Assembly: GCA_024236295.1 (NCBI GenBank)
Contig: JACKKT010000008.1
Span: 62,001-126,000, forward strand
DNA from: Kordiimonadaceae bacterium
Lineage (GTDB): Bacteria; Pseudomonadota; Alphaproteobacteria; Sphingomonadales; Emcibacteraceae
DNA: 64,000 bases
Reading direction: 5' to 3'
Of the stretch, positions 44,704-53,527 are shown in pieces. Each line of letters starts with the position of its first letter. The first letter of the stretch is position 1. The position numbers and the translations under genes are program-made. Under the pieces are notes generated by a model. That model worked only from the letters and a program-made list of their open reading frames with translations. It was not told the origin of the DNA and searched no databases.

Positions 44704-45141
44704 ATGGAACTTCAGGACAGCGAAAAAAAATTACTTGATTTGCTAAAAATAGATAGCCGAATGAGCGCTGCAGAGCTTGGCCGCAAGCTGGATCTGGCTA
44801 GGTCAACCATTCATATGATGTTAGGGCGGCTGGAAGAAAAAGTGATCGACTGCTATACCATAAAGCTTAAACCTGATGCCATAAAGAATGAGGCCCGCTG
44901 CTATGTTACAATCACTCGGGACCCCAAGAAATCTGGGCAAATTGAGGAGGCATTATATAATATGCCTGAAGTAGATTGCCTGGCGACAGTGGCAGGCTCA
45001 ATTGATTTGATGATTCTTGTCCGCACTGAAAATAATCAGCAGATGGATGCTGTTCTGACCAACATTGCGATGCTTGACGGCGTCATTAATACAGAAAGCC
45101 ATATAATTTTGTCATCAAAGTTCAACAGAATGCCATATTAA
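44704..45141 (+). CDS. Lrp/AsnC family transcriptional regulator
   Basis: About 145 aa Lrp/AsnC regulator. The N-terminal HTH is DSEKKLLDLLKIDSRMSAAELGRKLDLARSTIH and the C-terminal RAM domain contains CLATVAGSIDLMILV. ATG 44704 is preferred because GGTGAG lies four bases upstream; a GTG at 44695 would extend it by three residues. A GTTCAT element lies upstream (44675-44680), and the ALDH gene 200 bp downstream has the same element in a phased array, so autoregulation plus control of that gene is likely. Such regulators often respond to lysine or related amino acids. Confidence 0.9.
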   Translation: MELQDSEKKLLDLLKIDSRMSAAELGRKLDLARSTIHMMLGRLEEKVIDCYTIKLKPDAIKNEARCYVTITRDPKKSGQIEEALYNMPEVDCLATVAGSIDLMILVRTENNQQMDAVLTNIAMLDGVINTESHIILSSKFNRMPY

Positions 45142-45148
45142 TAAATCA

Positions 45149-45220
45149 TATGATCAATAATTATAAGTTATTGTTCATTATGATTTGACAAATGTTCAAT
45201 TTTTATACAATATCGTTCAT
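45149..45220. promoter_or_regulatory. Phased GTTCA array (Lrp-type) upstream of ALDH7
   Basis: ATTGTTCA (45170), AATGTTCA (45191) and ATCGTTCA (45212) recur exactly every 21 bases, with a weaker TATGATCA at 45149. The -35-like TTGACA at 45185-45190 sits between copies, and the array spans the putative promoter. Two-turn phasing fits an oligomeric Lrp-family protein, most likely the product of the adjacent gene. A perfect ATTGTT-CA-AACAAT palindrome at 45290-45303 lies further downstream. Confidence 0.6.
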
Positions 45221-45341
45221 AAATTTATAATTATTCTTTATAAAATATAAAAATATGGATTTTAAACATAAAATCTGGCGAAACTTATAATTGTTCAAAC
45301 AATCGTCAGATTTAATTGAAAGTTACGAAGGAATTATAGAC

Positions 45342-46850
45342 ATGATGAATAAACAGGAAATTTACACTGCCTTGGGACTTACGCCTGCTGAGGTAGAAGG
45401 CGGCAATCTAAAGGTTCATAGCCCGATTGACGGTTCTGAAATCGCGAATGTTAAAATGGATACAGTTTTAGAAGCTGAAGCAAAAATTGCCAATTCTGTT
45501 GAAGCATTCAATGCATGGCGTAAAGTGCCAGCGCCACGTCGTGGTGACCTTGTCCGTATACTGGGAAATATTCTTCGTGAAAAAAAGGAAGCACTTGGTG
45601 CACTCGTTACTCTTGAATGCGGTAAAATTTATCAGGAAGGGCTAGGGGAAGTCCAGGAAATGATTGATATCTGCGACTTTGCCGTTGGCCAAAGCCGTAT
45701 GCTTCATGGCCTGACAATTGTTTCTGAACGCCCTTTGCATAAAATGCGTGAAATATGGCAGCCCCTAGGTCCGACCGGGATAATCAGTGCCTTTAACTTT
45801 CCGGTAGCCGTATGGTCATGGAATGCTGCGCTTGCTTTGGTCTGTGGTAACTCGCTGCTCTGGAAACCTTCTGAAAAAACACCTGTCACCGCTCTTGCCT
45901 GTCAGAAACTATTTGAAAAGGCTTGCGCCGAGTTTGGCCCGGATGCCCCCAAAGACCTTTCACAAATTCTTATTGGTGAGCGTGATATTGGTGAAGTACT
46001 GACGTCTGATGAACGCGTACCTTTGATCAGTGCTACAGGCAGCTGCGCAATGGGCAAAATCGTTGGTGCTAAGGTTGCTTCCCGTTTTGGCAGATCAATA
46101 TTGGAACTTGGTGGCAATAATGCCATTATCGTATCAAAACATGCGGATCTTGACCTTGCTTATCAGGGAATTGTGTTTGGTTCTGTTGGAACCTGTGGTC
46201 AACGTTGTACGACAACCCGTCGTCTGTTCATCCATGAAGATGTTTATGATCAGATTGTCCCGCGTATCAAAAAAGCTTTTGCCGGTGTTTCCATTGGTAA
46301 CCCGCTTGATGAAAAAACCCTGATGGGACCTCTCATTGATGAAGATGCATTTAATAATATGCAAAACGCCCTTAAAGTTGCGAAAGAAAATGGCGGTAAA
46401 ATAACAGGTGGCTCACGCGCCCTCGGCAATGAATATCCCGGTGGATATTACGTTAATCCGGCTCTTGTTGAAATGGACGGTGATGATGCAAATATTAAAA
46501 CTGAAACATTTGCCCCGATCCTATATGCTTTTAAATATACTGACCTTGAAAATGCCATCGCCCGTCAGAATGATGTTCCTCAGGGGCTTTCTTCAGCAAT
46601 ATTCACAACCAATATTCTGGAAGCTGAGCTCTTTACTTCTGAATTCGGTAGTGACTGTGGTATTGCCAATGTTAATATCGGTACCAGCGGTGCCGAAATC
46701 GGCGGTGCTTTCGGTGGTGAAAAAGAAACTGGTGGCGGCCGTGAAAGCGGTTCTGATGCCTGGCGCGGCTATATGCGTCGCATGACCAGCACAACCAACT
46801 ATTCTACCAAGCTGCCTCTGGCGCAAGGCATTAAATTTGACGCTGATTAA
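45342..46850 (+). CDS. Aldehyde dehydrogenase, family 7 type (aminoadipate-semialdehyde dehydrogenase-like)
   Basis: About 502 aa NAD(P)-dependent aldehyde dehydrogenase closest to ALDH7/AmaB, which oxidises alpha-aminoadipate-6-semialdehyde to aminoadipate in lysine breakdown. The catalytic Cys is in VGTCGQRCTTTRRLF; the general-base Glu is in ILELGGNNAI; IISAFNFPVAVW is the cofactor-binding strand. Length matches the family. ATG 45342 is chosen after the GAAGGA site; the TTG at 45291 lacks support. The Lrp gene and GTTCA array upstream suggest amino-acid-responsive control. Lysine involvement is inference. A terminator lies at 46876-46910. Confidence 0.88.
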   Translation: MMNKQEIYTALGLTPAEVEGGNLKVHSPIDGSEIANVKMDTVLEAEAKIANSVEAFNAWRKVPAPRRGDLVRILGNILREKKEALGALVTLECGKIYQEGLGEVQEMIDICDFAVGQSRMLHGLTIVSERPLHKMREIWQPLGPTGIISAFNFPVAVWSWNAALALVCGNSLLWKPSEKTPVTALACQKLFEKACAEFGPDAPKDLSQILIGERDIGEVLTSDERVPLISATGSCAMGKIVGAKVASRFGRSILELGGNNAIIVSKHADLDLAYQGIVFGSVGTCGQRCTTTRRLFIHEDVYDQIVPRIKKAFAGVSIGNPLDEKTLMGPLIDEDAFNNMQNALKVAKENGGKITGGSRALGNEYPGGYYVNPALVEMDGDDANIKTETFAPILYAFKYTDLENAIARQNDVPQGLSSAIFTTNILEAELFTSEFGSDCGIANVNIGTSGAEIGGAFGGEKETGGGRESGSDAWRGYMRRMTSTTNYSTKLPLAQGIKFDAD

Positions 46851-46875
46851 ATCTTAAATACCATTAAAAATCCAT

Positions 46876-46910
46876 AAAGCCCGTCCTGAAAAGGTTTCAG
46901 AACGGGCTTT
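46876..46910 (+). terminator. Intrinsic terminator after ALDH
   Basis: A 16-bp stem (AAAGCCCGTCCTGAAA with TTTCAGAACGGGCTTT, one mismatch) and loop AGG lies 25 bases after the ALDH stop. The following T-run is short. Confidence 0.85.
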
Positions 46911-46962
46911 ATCATTTATCCACTATTATTTTGTTTCAATGATCTATAAAATCCGCTAAAAC

Positions 46963-46988
46963 TTAATGATATTAATAATGATAATTAA
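46963..46988. promoter_or_regulatory. Fur-like overlapping boxes upstream of feoA
   Basis: TTAATGATATTAA (46963-46975) and TAATAATGATAATTA (46973-46987; 11 of 14 Fur-motif positions) overlap just before the feoA start at 46998. The arrangement matches ferric-uptake-type repression of ferrous iron transport genes. Confidence 0.55.
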
Positions 46989-46997
46989 TAAGAATAA

Positions 46998-47261
46998 ATG
47001 ATGACGAGATATTTAAGTGAATTGAACATTGGCGAAACCAGCATTATTGCCGGTTTTGATACCAGCCGTGTTAAAGATAAGGAATTTGCAGCAGACCTTG
47101 AAGATCGTCTGCTAGAAATCGGGTTTGAAGAAGGTCTTTCCATTGAAGTATTGCATCAGGGTCCAATTGGTGGGGACCCGATAGCCGTAAAAATCGGTAC
47201 CATGACTATTGCTCTGAGAAAAATGGAGGCTGCGGCTATTATTCTGGGAGAACAGCAATGA
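46998..47261 (+). CDS. feoA: Ferrous iron transport protein FeoA
   Basis: 87 aa SH3-fold FeoA protein assisting FeoB. The VLHQGPIGGDPIAVKIGTMTIALRKMEAA segment is the family core. The last four bases overlap feoB's ATG (ATGA at 47258-47261). The ATG at 47001 is an alternative start. The Fur-like site directly upstream supports iron-responsive expression. Confidence 0.93.
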   Translation: MMTRYLSELNIGETSIIAGFDTSRVKDKEFAADLEDRLLEIGFEEGLSIEVLHQGPIGGDPIAVKIGTMTIALRKMEAAAIILGEQQ

Positions 47262-49105
47262 CAGCCCTTCGAGTCGCCCTGATCGGTGCTCCAAATTCTG
47301 GAAAAAGTTCCCTGTTTAACACCTTAACCGGCAGTCATCAGAAAGTCGCTAATTATCCCGGCGTGACTGTTGAGCGTCGCTCAGGCACCATGACTACAGA
47401 AGGTGGACATGAAGTTAAAATTCTGGATCTTCCTGGAATTTATAGCCTGAATGACCGTAGCCTTGATGAGAAGGTCAGTCGGGAAATTATCACCGGCGTA
47501 CACGAAATGGAAAAACAGCCGGAAGTTCTGGTTTGTGTCATCAATGCATCCAATATTCGTGTTCACCTTCGCCTCGTGCTTGAGCTTAAAACATTGGGCC
47601 TTCCCATGATCGTTGCGCTCAACATGCATGACCTTGCTGCACGGGATGGGATTGAAATTGACGTAAGCCGTCTATCAGAGGAACTCGGCCTTCCGGTCAT
47701 TACGACGATTGCCGTGAGAAGAAGCGGTGTAGAAGCCCTTAAAGAATTTTTGGATCGTGACGCCAGTGCCTATACAAAACCAATGGGCATAAAATCAGAT
47801 ACATCAACCCGCGCCCTGCAAAAAGAAGCCGGAAGGATAACGTCACTGGTCCAGGTGTCAGAAGGCGGTCACCATAAAATGACCCGTATTCTGGATAGTG
47901 TGGCCCTGCACCCTGTTATCGGCCCCATTTTGTTCTTTGTTATTTTATTTTTCATGTTTCAGGCGGTCTTCAGCTGGGCCGAAACGCCAATGGATTTAAT
48001 TGAAGGAAGCTTTGTTGCACTGGGCGAGCTGATCGGCGAAAATCTGCCCGACAACTGGTTAAGAAGTTTTATCCAGGACGGGCTCATTGCCGGGGTTGGC
48101 AGCGTGCTTGTGTTCCTGCCTCAGATTATCATTCTATTCCTTTTTATTCTGACGTTGGAAGCCAGCGGCTATATGGCCCGTGCCGCATTCATCATGGATA
48201 AATTAATGGCCAAGGTTGGGCTTAATGGACGTGCTTTTATTCCGCTTCTTTCCAGCTTTGCCTGCGCTATTCCGGGCATTATGGCCACCCGAACGATTGC
48301 AAACCACAGAGACCGCATAACAACAATCATGATTGCACCGCTGATGACCTGTTCTGCGCGGCTCCCCGTTTACACATTGATGATTGCCGCCTTTATTCCC
48401 AACAAACCGGTACTTGGATATTTCGGCCTACAGGGTGTGGTGTTTTTTACCCTTTATCTTGCCGGAATAATCAGTGCCATAATCGTCGCAGCCGTTATGA
48501 AAAAAACCATAACCAAAGGAACATTACAGCCATTTTTGATGGAGCTACCAAAATATCAAATGCCACGATTAAATCATGTATTGCTTGAACTGTGGCAACG
48601 GGTGCGTGCTTTTTTGCGTCGCGCCGGAACTATTATTTTATATGCGGCCATCGCCCTCTGGGCTTTAACCCTTTATCCTTTTGCCCCAAAGGATGCGACG
48701 GAACCAGACATTTATTATAGTTTTGCCGGTATGATTGGTCGGGCGTTACAGCCGATATTCGCGCCGCTTGGATTTAACTGGGAAATTTCCATCGCCCTGG
48801 TCCCCGGTATGGCCGCCCGCGAAGTGGCAGTAAGTGCGCTTGGTACCGTTTATGCCCTGCAGGGTGATGAAGATCAGGTCGCCCAAAGCCTATCCACCGT
48901 TCTACAGAATTCCTGGCCCTTACCAACGGCGCTTGCCTTTCTGGCCTGGTATATTTATGCGCCGCAATGCCTTGCCACACTGGCGACAGCAAGACGGGAA
49001 ACCAACAGCTGGCGCTGGACGGCTTTCATGGCCGGATATCTCTTCGCGCTCGCCTATCTGGTGGCAATGATTGTCAATATCAGTGCAAAAGCCCTAATGG
49101 CCTAA
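47258..49105 (+). CDS. feoB: Ferrous iron transporter FeoB
   Basis: 615 aa inner-membrane Fe(II) transporter with an N-terminal GTPase domain. G1 is GAPNSGKSS, G3 is DLPGIY and G4 is NMHD; the membrane part carries Gate motifs such as LSSFACAIPGIMATRTI, CSARLPVYTLMIAAFI and MAAREVAVSALGTVYAL. The length is shorter than E. coli FeoB (773) but normal for many proteobacteria. Uptake of ferrous iron from the periplasm is the role. A terminator follows at 49112-49137. Iron repression is likely through the boxes at 46963-46988. Confidence 0.95.
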   Translation: MTALRVALIGAPNSGKSSLFNTLTGSHQKVANYPGVTVERRSGTMTTEGGHEVKILDLPGIYSLNDRSLDEKVSREIITGVHEMEKQPEVLVCVINASNIRVHLRLVLELKTLGLPMIVALNMHDLAARDGIEIDVSRLSEELGLPVITTIAVRRSGVEALKEFLDRDASAYTKPMGIKSDTSTRALQKEAGRITSLVQVSEGGHHKMTRILDSVALHPVIGPILFFVILFFMFQAVFSWAETPMDLIEGSFVALGELIGENLPDNWLRSFIQDGLIAGVGSVLVFLPQIIILFLFILTLEASGYMARAAFIMDKLMAKVGLNGRAFIPLLSSFACAIPGIMATRTIANHRDRITTIMIAPLMTCSARLPVYTLMIAAFIPNKPVLGYFGLQGVVFFTLYLAGIISAIIVAAVMKKTITKGTLQPFLMELPKYQMPRLNHVLLELWQRVRAFLRRAGTIILYAAIALWALTLYPFAPKDATEPDIYYSFAGMIGRALQPIFAPLGFNWEISIALVPGMAAREVAVSALGTVYALQGDEDQVAQSLSTVLQNSWPLPTALAFLAWYIYAPQCLATLATARRETNSWRWTAFMAGYLFALAYLVAMIVNISAKALMA

Positions 49106-49111
49106 AACAAA

Positions 49112-49137
49112 AAAAGCCCCGCATTAGCGGGGCTTTT
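49112..49137. terminator. Bidirectional terminator between feoB and FAH genes
   Basis: Stem AAAAGCCCCGC with GCGGGGCTTTT and loop ATTA. A-rich on one side and T-rich on the other gives a usable U-tract on both strands, matching the convergent feoB (+) and FAH (-) genes. Confidence 0.92.
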
Positions 49138-49156
49138 AATTTAAGGGTTTAGTAAA

Positions 49157-49993
49157 TTATTCCCCCTGAACCAGTTTGTTTTTTAGGGTCCCCACACCTT
49201 CAACAGTAATTTCATAGGTATCTCCCGGCTGCATTGGCCCGGTATCACCCATAGTGCCTGACCAGATAATGTCTCCCGGCTCCAGCGTGAAATACCGGGA
49301 AATATAATGAACCATATAATTAAAGTCGAAAATCATGCCTGATGAATTGGCACCTTGTGATTTGACCCCGTTATGCCGACCTTCAATATCAAGATCGGTA
49401 TAATCAAGACCCGTTACAAGATAAGGTCCCACCGGATTAAAGTTTCTTGATCCCTTGGCCCGGGTCCACTGTATGTCATTGGCTTGCCAGTCGCGCTCAG
49501 AACCGTCATTACCAATGGTTACGCCATAAATATATTCATGCGCTTTTTCAAGCGGGACATTTTCGGCCCTTTTCCCGATCACCACAACCATCTCCGCTTC
49601 ATAATGGAAATTTGTGGCTCCCTCAGGGCGCACCATATTTTCACCTGGACCAATGATAGAGCTTGCCGGAACCGTAAAAAGCCCGGGTTGCTTTGTTGTA
49701 TCTTTGGTAATACCGAAGGTTTCCTTTTTATGACTGCTGTAATTAAAGGCGGTCATAAAGGAAAGTTTTGGATCAACCGGTGCTTTTAATTTCACAGAAT
49801 TTTCAGAAATAGAAGTACCCGTTCTTTTACCGCCTAAAAAAGGGGCATTTGATAACTGATAAATTGTGCCGTCTGCAAGTTCCCCCCAGGAAACGACACC
49901 ATTCTGTTCATAACGCACATATTTTTCCGCTGATGCAACACTCGTCACCAGCAGTGCCGCGAGAACCCCCGCGGCAGCAGACTTTAATTTCAT
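49157..49993 (-). CDS. Exported fumarylacetoacetate hydrolase (FAH) family protein, copy 3
   Basis: About 278 aa. A signal peptide (residues 1-22, cut near SVASA|E) is followed by a full FAH domain: HYEAEMVVVIGKRAENV, GVTIGNDGSERDWQ, IQWTRAKGSRNFNPVGPYL and IIWSGTMGD. The first two motifs carry the Glu-Glu-Asp metal site and the third the active-site Lys. Start ATG 49993 is chosen because AAGGA precedes it and the copy-2 stop is four bases upstream. FAH enzymes are normally cytoplasmic C-C bond or decarboxylating enzymes, so the exported form is unusual. It is the last of three adjacent paralogs. Confidence 0.88.
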   Translation of the reverse strand: MKLKSAAAGVLAALLVTSVASAEKYVRYEQNGVVSWGELADGTIYQLSNAPFLGGKRTGTSISENSVKLKAPVDPKLSFMTAFNYSSHKKETFGITKDTTKQPGLFTVPASSIIGPGENMVRPEGATNFHYEAEMVVVIGKRAENVPLEKAHEYIYGVTIGNDGSERDWQANDIQWTRAKGSRNFNPVGPYLVTGLDYTDLDIEGRHNGVKSQGANSSGMIFDFNYMVHYISRYFTLEPGDIIWSGTMGDTGPMQPGDTYEITVEGVGTLKNKLVQGE

Positions 49994-49997
49994 ATTT

Positions 49998-50816
49998 TTA
50001 TTTTCCTTGTTCAACTTTATTACTTAGGACACCAACGCCCTCTACATCTACTTCATAGACATCACCCGGTTCCATTTTCTTGGTGCTGCCCATTGTTCCG
50101 GACCAGATCAGATCCCCAGGCTCAAGCGTGAAATATTTTGATATATAATAAACCATATAGTTCATATCAAAAAGCATATCTGATGAATTCTGACCCTGAA
50201 CCCGCTCCCCATTTAAGCGTCCTTCAATTTCCAGGTTTGTATAATCAAGGCCTTTTACCAGGACCGGACCAACGGCGTTAAAGCCATCGGTCCCCTTGGC
50301 CCGAAGCCATTGAATATCATTTCGCTGCCAGTCACGCTCAGACACATCATTGCCTGCTGTCACCCCAAAAATATAATCACCCGCTTTTTCAAGCGGAACA
50401 TTTTTAGCATGCTTGCCGACGACCACAACCATTTCCGCTTCATAGTGGAGATTTTTACTTTCAGCCGGGCGGACAATATTATCCTCAGGGCCAATAATGG
50501 AATGGGCCGGTACTGTAAAAAGACCCGGATATTTTGCCGGCTCGCGGTCCCCGATATGGCTTTTAAAGTTAAGCGCTGTCATAAAGACAAGCTTTGGCTC
50601 AACCGGAGCCAGTAATTTGACATCAACGCGCTTAACTGATTTTCCGGTGCTTTTCCCTTCCAGATAAGGAGCACCACTTAACTGATCGATGGTATCACCT
50701 TTAAGCTCACCCCATGAAGCCATGCCGTTTTGTTCATAGCGAACATATGTCTGTGCTGATACATTACCGGCAATCATAAGTGCCGCCAACAGACCTGCTG
50801 AAACTATTTTAATCAT
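49998..50816 (-). CDS. Exported fumarylacetoacetate hydrolase family protein, copy 2
   Basis: 272 aa paralog of its neighbours with a signal peptide (cut near NVSA|Q). Motifs YEAEMVVVVGKHAKNVP, VTAGNDVSERDWQRNDIQWLRAKG and LIWSGTMGS match the FAH metal and Lys sites. GGGAGAG lies eight bases before the ATG. Spacing to the next copy is four bases, so translation is coupled. All three share the mature start with VRYEQ(N/G)G, implying tandem duplication after acquisition of the signal peptide. Metal site appears intact, so catalysis is plausible; substrate unknown. Confidence 0.88.
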   Translation of the reverse strand: MIKIVSAGLLAALMIAGNVSAQTYVRYEQNGMASWGELKGDTIDQLSGAPYLEGKSTGKSVKRVDVKLLAPVEPKLVFMTALNFKSHIGDREPAKYPGLFTVPAHSIIGPEDNIVRPAESKNLHYEAEMVVVVGKHAKNVPLEKAGDYIFGVTAGNDVSERDWQRNDIQWLRAKGTDGFNAVGPVLVKGLDYTNLEIEGRLNGERVQGQNSSDMLFDMNYMVYYISKYFTLEPGDLIWSGTMGSTKKMEPGDVYEVDVEGVGVLSNKVEQGK

Positions 50817-50842
50817 ACGTCTCTCCCTTTCAAATGCCCGGT

Positions 50843-51676
50843 TTACTCACCCTGGACAATCTCGTTTTTTAAAATTCCGACACCTTCGATTTCAACTTCG
50901 TAAGTGTCTCCTAAATTCAGTTTTTCAGATGTTCCGATTGTGCCGGACCATATAAGATCACCCGAGTTCAGAACAAAATATTTTGATATATAACTGACCA
51001 TTTCATCAAAATTGTGAATCATATTTGAAGTATTGCCGCGTTGCCTGACCTCACCGTTTAGCCGTGCGGTAAGGTTCAGATTTTTATAATCAAGACCTGT
51101 CTGCAATACAGGTCCAACCGCATTAAGCCCCGCCGCCCCTTTGCCGCGAAACCACTGAATATCCGCATCGATCCAATCCCGCACTGAAACATCATTCCCG
51201 GCAGTAACACCAAATATATATTCTGAGGCGTCATCAACTGAAACGTCCTTGGCCCGTTTGCCTATCACAATTACGGTTTCGGCTTCATAACCAATATTAT
51301 TGCTGTCGGATGGATGGACAATGTTATCTCCGGGTCCGATTAAAGTGCCGGCAGGAACCATAAAAACCCCTGGATAAGGCGTTGTTTTTATGCTGGCCGG
51401 GGGAATATGGTCTTTATAATTAAACGCAGTCATATACACATCTTTGGGATCAACCGGCGCCAGCAATCTGACTATTGAGAGCTTAACTGTATTTCCGGTT
51501 TCCCTTCCTCCCAGATATGGGGCATCTGAAAGCTCCAGAATTAAATCCCCTTTCAGTTCTCCCCAGTTTACTTTTCCGCCCTGTTCATAACGAACATAAG
51601 TCTCTGCCGATGCAAATGATGGCAATATTAAAACCACCAAGGCCAGTGCCAAATAATGCTTATAATTATATTTCAT
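50843..51676 (-). CDS. Exported fumarylacetoacetate hydrolase family protein, copy 1
   Basis: About 278 aa first member of the trio. Start ATG 51676 begins a signal peptide (cut near SFASA|E); the frame is open 46 codons further upstream without a ribosome site. YEAETVIVIGKRAKDVS, GVTAGNDVSVRDWIDADIQWFRGKG and LIWSGTIGTSEK carry the metal and Lys positions. It differs more from copies 2 and 3 than they do from each other. The divergent gene is etfB, 167 bp away. Confidence 0.86.
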   Translation of the reverse strand: MKYNYKHYLALALVVLILPSFASAETYVRYEQGGKVNWGELKGDLILELSDAPYLGGRETGNTVKLSIVRLLAPVDPKDVYMTAFNYKDHIPPASIKTTPYPGVFMVPAGTLIGPGDNIVHPSDSNNIGYEAETVIVIGKRAKDVSVDDASEYIFGVTAGNDVSVRDWIDADIQWFRGKGAAGLNAVGPVLQTGLDYKNLNLTARLNGEVRQRGNTSNMIHNFDEMVSYISKYFVLNSGDLIWSGTIGTSEKLNLGDTYEVEIEGVGILKNEIVQGE

Positions 51677-51843
51677 GTTTGGTCCCGAATTTATATTATT
51701 ATATGCAAGGATCGTAGTCTGGAATTCATAGAATGTCAAAGTGACATTGATTAACTTTTTGACCTTAAATCCCATTGAATATGTTCCAATAGTTATTATA
51801 GTGTAGTTTAACAAATTGGATCAGATACCGGAGAAAAAGGTTC

Positions 51844-52593
51844 ATGAAAATTCTTGTCCCCGTTAAGCGCGTGATCGATTATAACGTTAAGGCTCGCGTC
51901 AAATCAGATAACAGTGGAATTGAGCTGGCAAATGTAAAAATGTCAATGAATCCGTTTGATGAAATCGCTGTTGAAGAAGCCATCCGTATTAAAGAAGCCG
52001 GGAATGCTGATGAAATTGTTGCTGTCTCCATAGGTCCTGACAAGGCACAGGAAACACTTCGTACTGCACTTGCCATGGGTGCCGACAGAGCCATTCTAGT
52101 AAAAACAGATATGAATGTAGAACCACTTGCCGTTGCCAAAATTTTAAAAGCCATCGTTGCAGAAGAAAATCCGGAAATTGTTCTGATGGGGAAACAGGCC
52201 ATTGATGATGATTGCAATCAGACCGGTCAAATGCTGGCGGCACTTCTTGGGTGGGGACAGGGCACTTTTGCCTCCAAAGTCTCTATTGAAGGTAAATCGG
52301 TAAATGTCACACGGGAAATTGATGGTGGTCTTGAAACTGTAAAGCTCACATTGCCGTCAGTGATTACTACTGACCTTAGGCTCAATGAGCCCCGTTATGC
52401 ATCGCTGCCGAATATTATGAAGGCAAAAAGAAAACCGCTGGATGAAAAAACTCCCGAAGATTATGGTGTTGATATTTCACCACGCGTCAAAATTTTAAAG
52501 GTTGAGGAACCTGCAAAACGTAGTGCCGGTGTAAAAGTTTCTAGCATATCCGAGCTTGTATCAAAACTTCGTGACGAAGCAGGAGTAATCTAA
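51844..52593 (+). CDS. etfB: Electron-transfer flavoprotein subunit beta
   Basis: 249 aa ETF beta subunit; with EtfA it passes electrons from acyl-CoA and other flavin dehydrogenases to ETF:quinone oxidoreductase. The N-terminal MKILVPVKRVIDYNVKARVK and the MNPFDEIAVEEAIRIKE and GKQAIDDDCNQTG motifs are conserved. One base separates it from etfA. Likely partner of the acyl-CoA dehydrogenase at 544. Confidence 0.96.
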   Translation: MKILVPVKRVIDYNVKARVKSDNSGIELANVKMSMNPFDEIAVEEAIRIKEAGNADEIVAVSIGPDKAQETLRTALAMGADRAILVKTDMNVEPLAVAKILKAIVAEENPEIVLMGKQAIDDDCNQTGQMLAALLGWGQGTFASKVSIEGKSVNVTREIDGGLETVKLTLPSVITTDLRLNEPRYASLPNIMKAKRKPLDEKTPEDYGVDISPRVKILKVEEPAKRSAGVKVSSISELVSKLRDEAGVI

Positions 52594-52594
52594 A

Positions 52595-53527
52595 ATGACC
52601 GTACTTGTAATAGCTGATCACGATAATAAAGACCTTAAAGACAGCACATTAAATACTGTCACTGCGGCTAAGTCGTTTAACAGTGACATCCATATTCTGG
52701 TTGCTGGTGCCAACTGTAACGGTGTTGCCGAGGCAGCTTCAAAAATAAATGGTGTGACAAAAATTCTCTGTGCCGATAGTGCTGACTATGAACACTCCCT
52801 GGCTGAAACAATAGCACCGCTTATTGTCAGCATTGCCGATGGGTATGACCAGATCATGGTCGCTGCAACTACAACCGGGAAAAATTTTATGCCGCGTGTA
52901 GCAGCTCTTCTTGATATGGGGCAGATTTCAGACATTATTGCCATCGAAAGTGATGATACCTTCAAACGTCCTATTTATGCAGGAAATGCGATTGCAACAG
53001 TGCAATCATCGGATGCTAAGAAATTGATTACCGTCCGCACAACAGCATTTGCCGCTGCAGAAATGGGAAATGGTAATGCCGGAGTGGCAAAAATTGACGT
53101 TACGACAAATCCCGGGCTTTCAAGCTTTGTCAGCGCTGAGCTTAGCAAATCAGAACGCCCTGAACTGACCAGCGCCAAAATCATCATTTCAGGTGGTCGC
53201 GGTATGGGAAGCGGAGAGAATTTTTCTTTGATAGAAAGCGTAGCTGACAAACTTGGTGCAGCAATCGGTGCTTCACGCGCCGCCGTTGACGCCGGTTATG
53301 TGCCCAATGATTATCAGGTCGGTCAGACCGGAAAAATTGTGGCACCCGAACTTTATATTGCTGTTGGCATTTCCGGCGCCATTCAGCATCTTGCAGGAAT
53401 GAAGGATAGTAAAGTGATTGTCGCCATCAATAAAGACGAAGAAGCCCCTATTTTTCAGGTTGCTGATTATGGACTGGTTGCTGATTTATTCACGGCCCTT
53501 CCCGAGCTTGAAAAGGAACTTTCCTGA
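52595..53527 (+). CDS. etfA: Electron-transfer flavoprotein subunit alpha
   Basis: 310 aa ETF alpha subunit that binds FAD in its C-terminal domain: GGRGMGSGENF, AAIGASRAAVDAGYVPNDYQVGQTGKIVAPELY and GISGAIQHLAGMKDSK. Directly behind etfB and overlapping the next gene's ATG by one base, so the ETF genes and the hydroxyacyl-CoA dehydrogenase form one operon. Confidence 0.96.
   Translation: MTVLVIADHDNKDLKDSTLNTVTAAKSFNSDIHILVAGANCNGVAEAASKINGVTKILCADSADYEHSLAETIAPLIVSIADGYDQIMVAATTTGKNFMPRVAALLDMGQISDIIAIESDDTFKRPIYAGNAIATVQSSDAKKLITVRTTAFAAAEMGNGNAGVAKIDVTTNPGLSSFVSAELSKSERPELTSAKIIISGGRGMGSGENFSLIESVADKLGAAIGASRAAVDAGYVPNDYQVGQTGKIVAPELYIAVGISGAIQHLAGMKDSKVIVAINKDEEAPIFQVADYGLVADLFTALPELEKELS

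Noticed and set aside
51677..51814. 46-codon N-terminal extension of FAH copy 1
   Set aside because: No ribosome site, and the extension would bury the clear signal peptide that starts at 51676.
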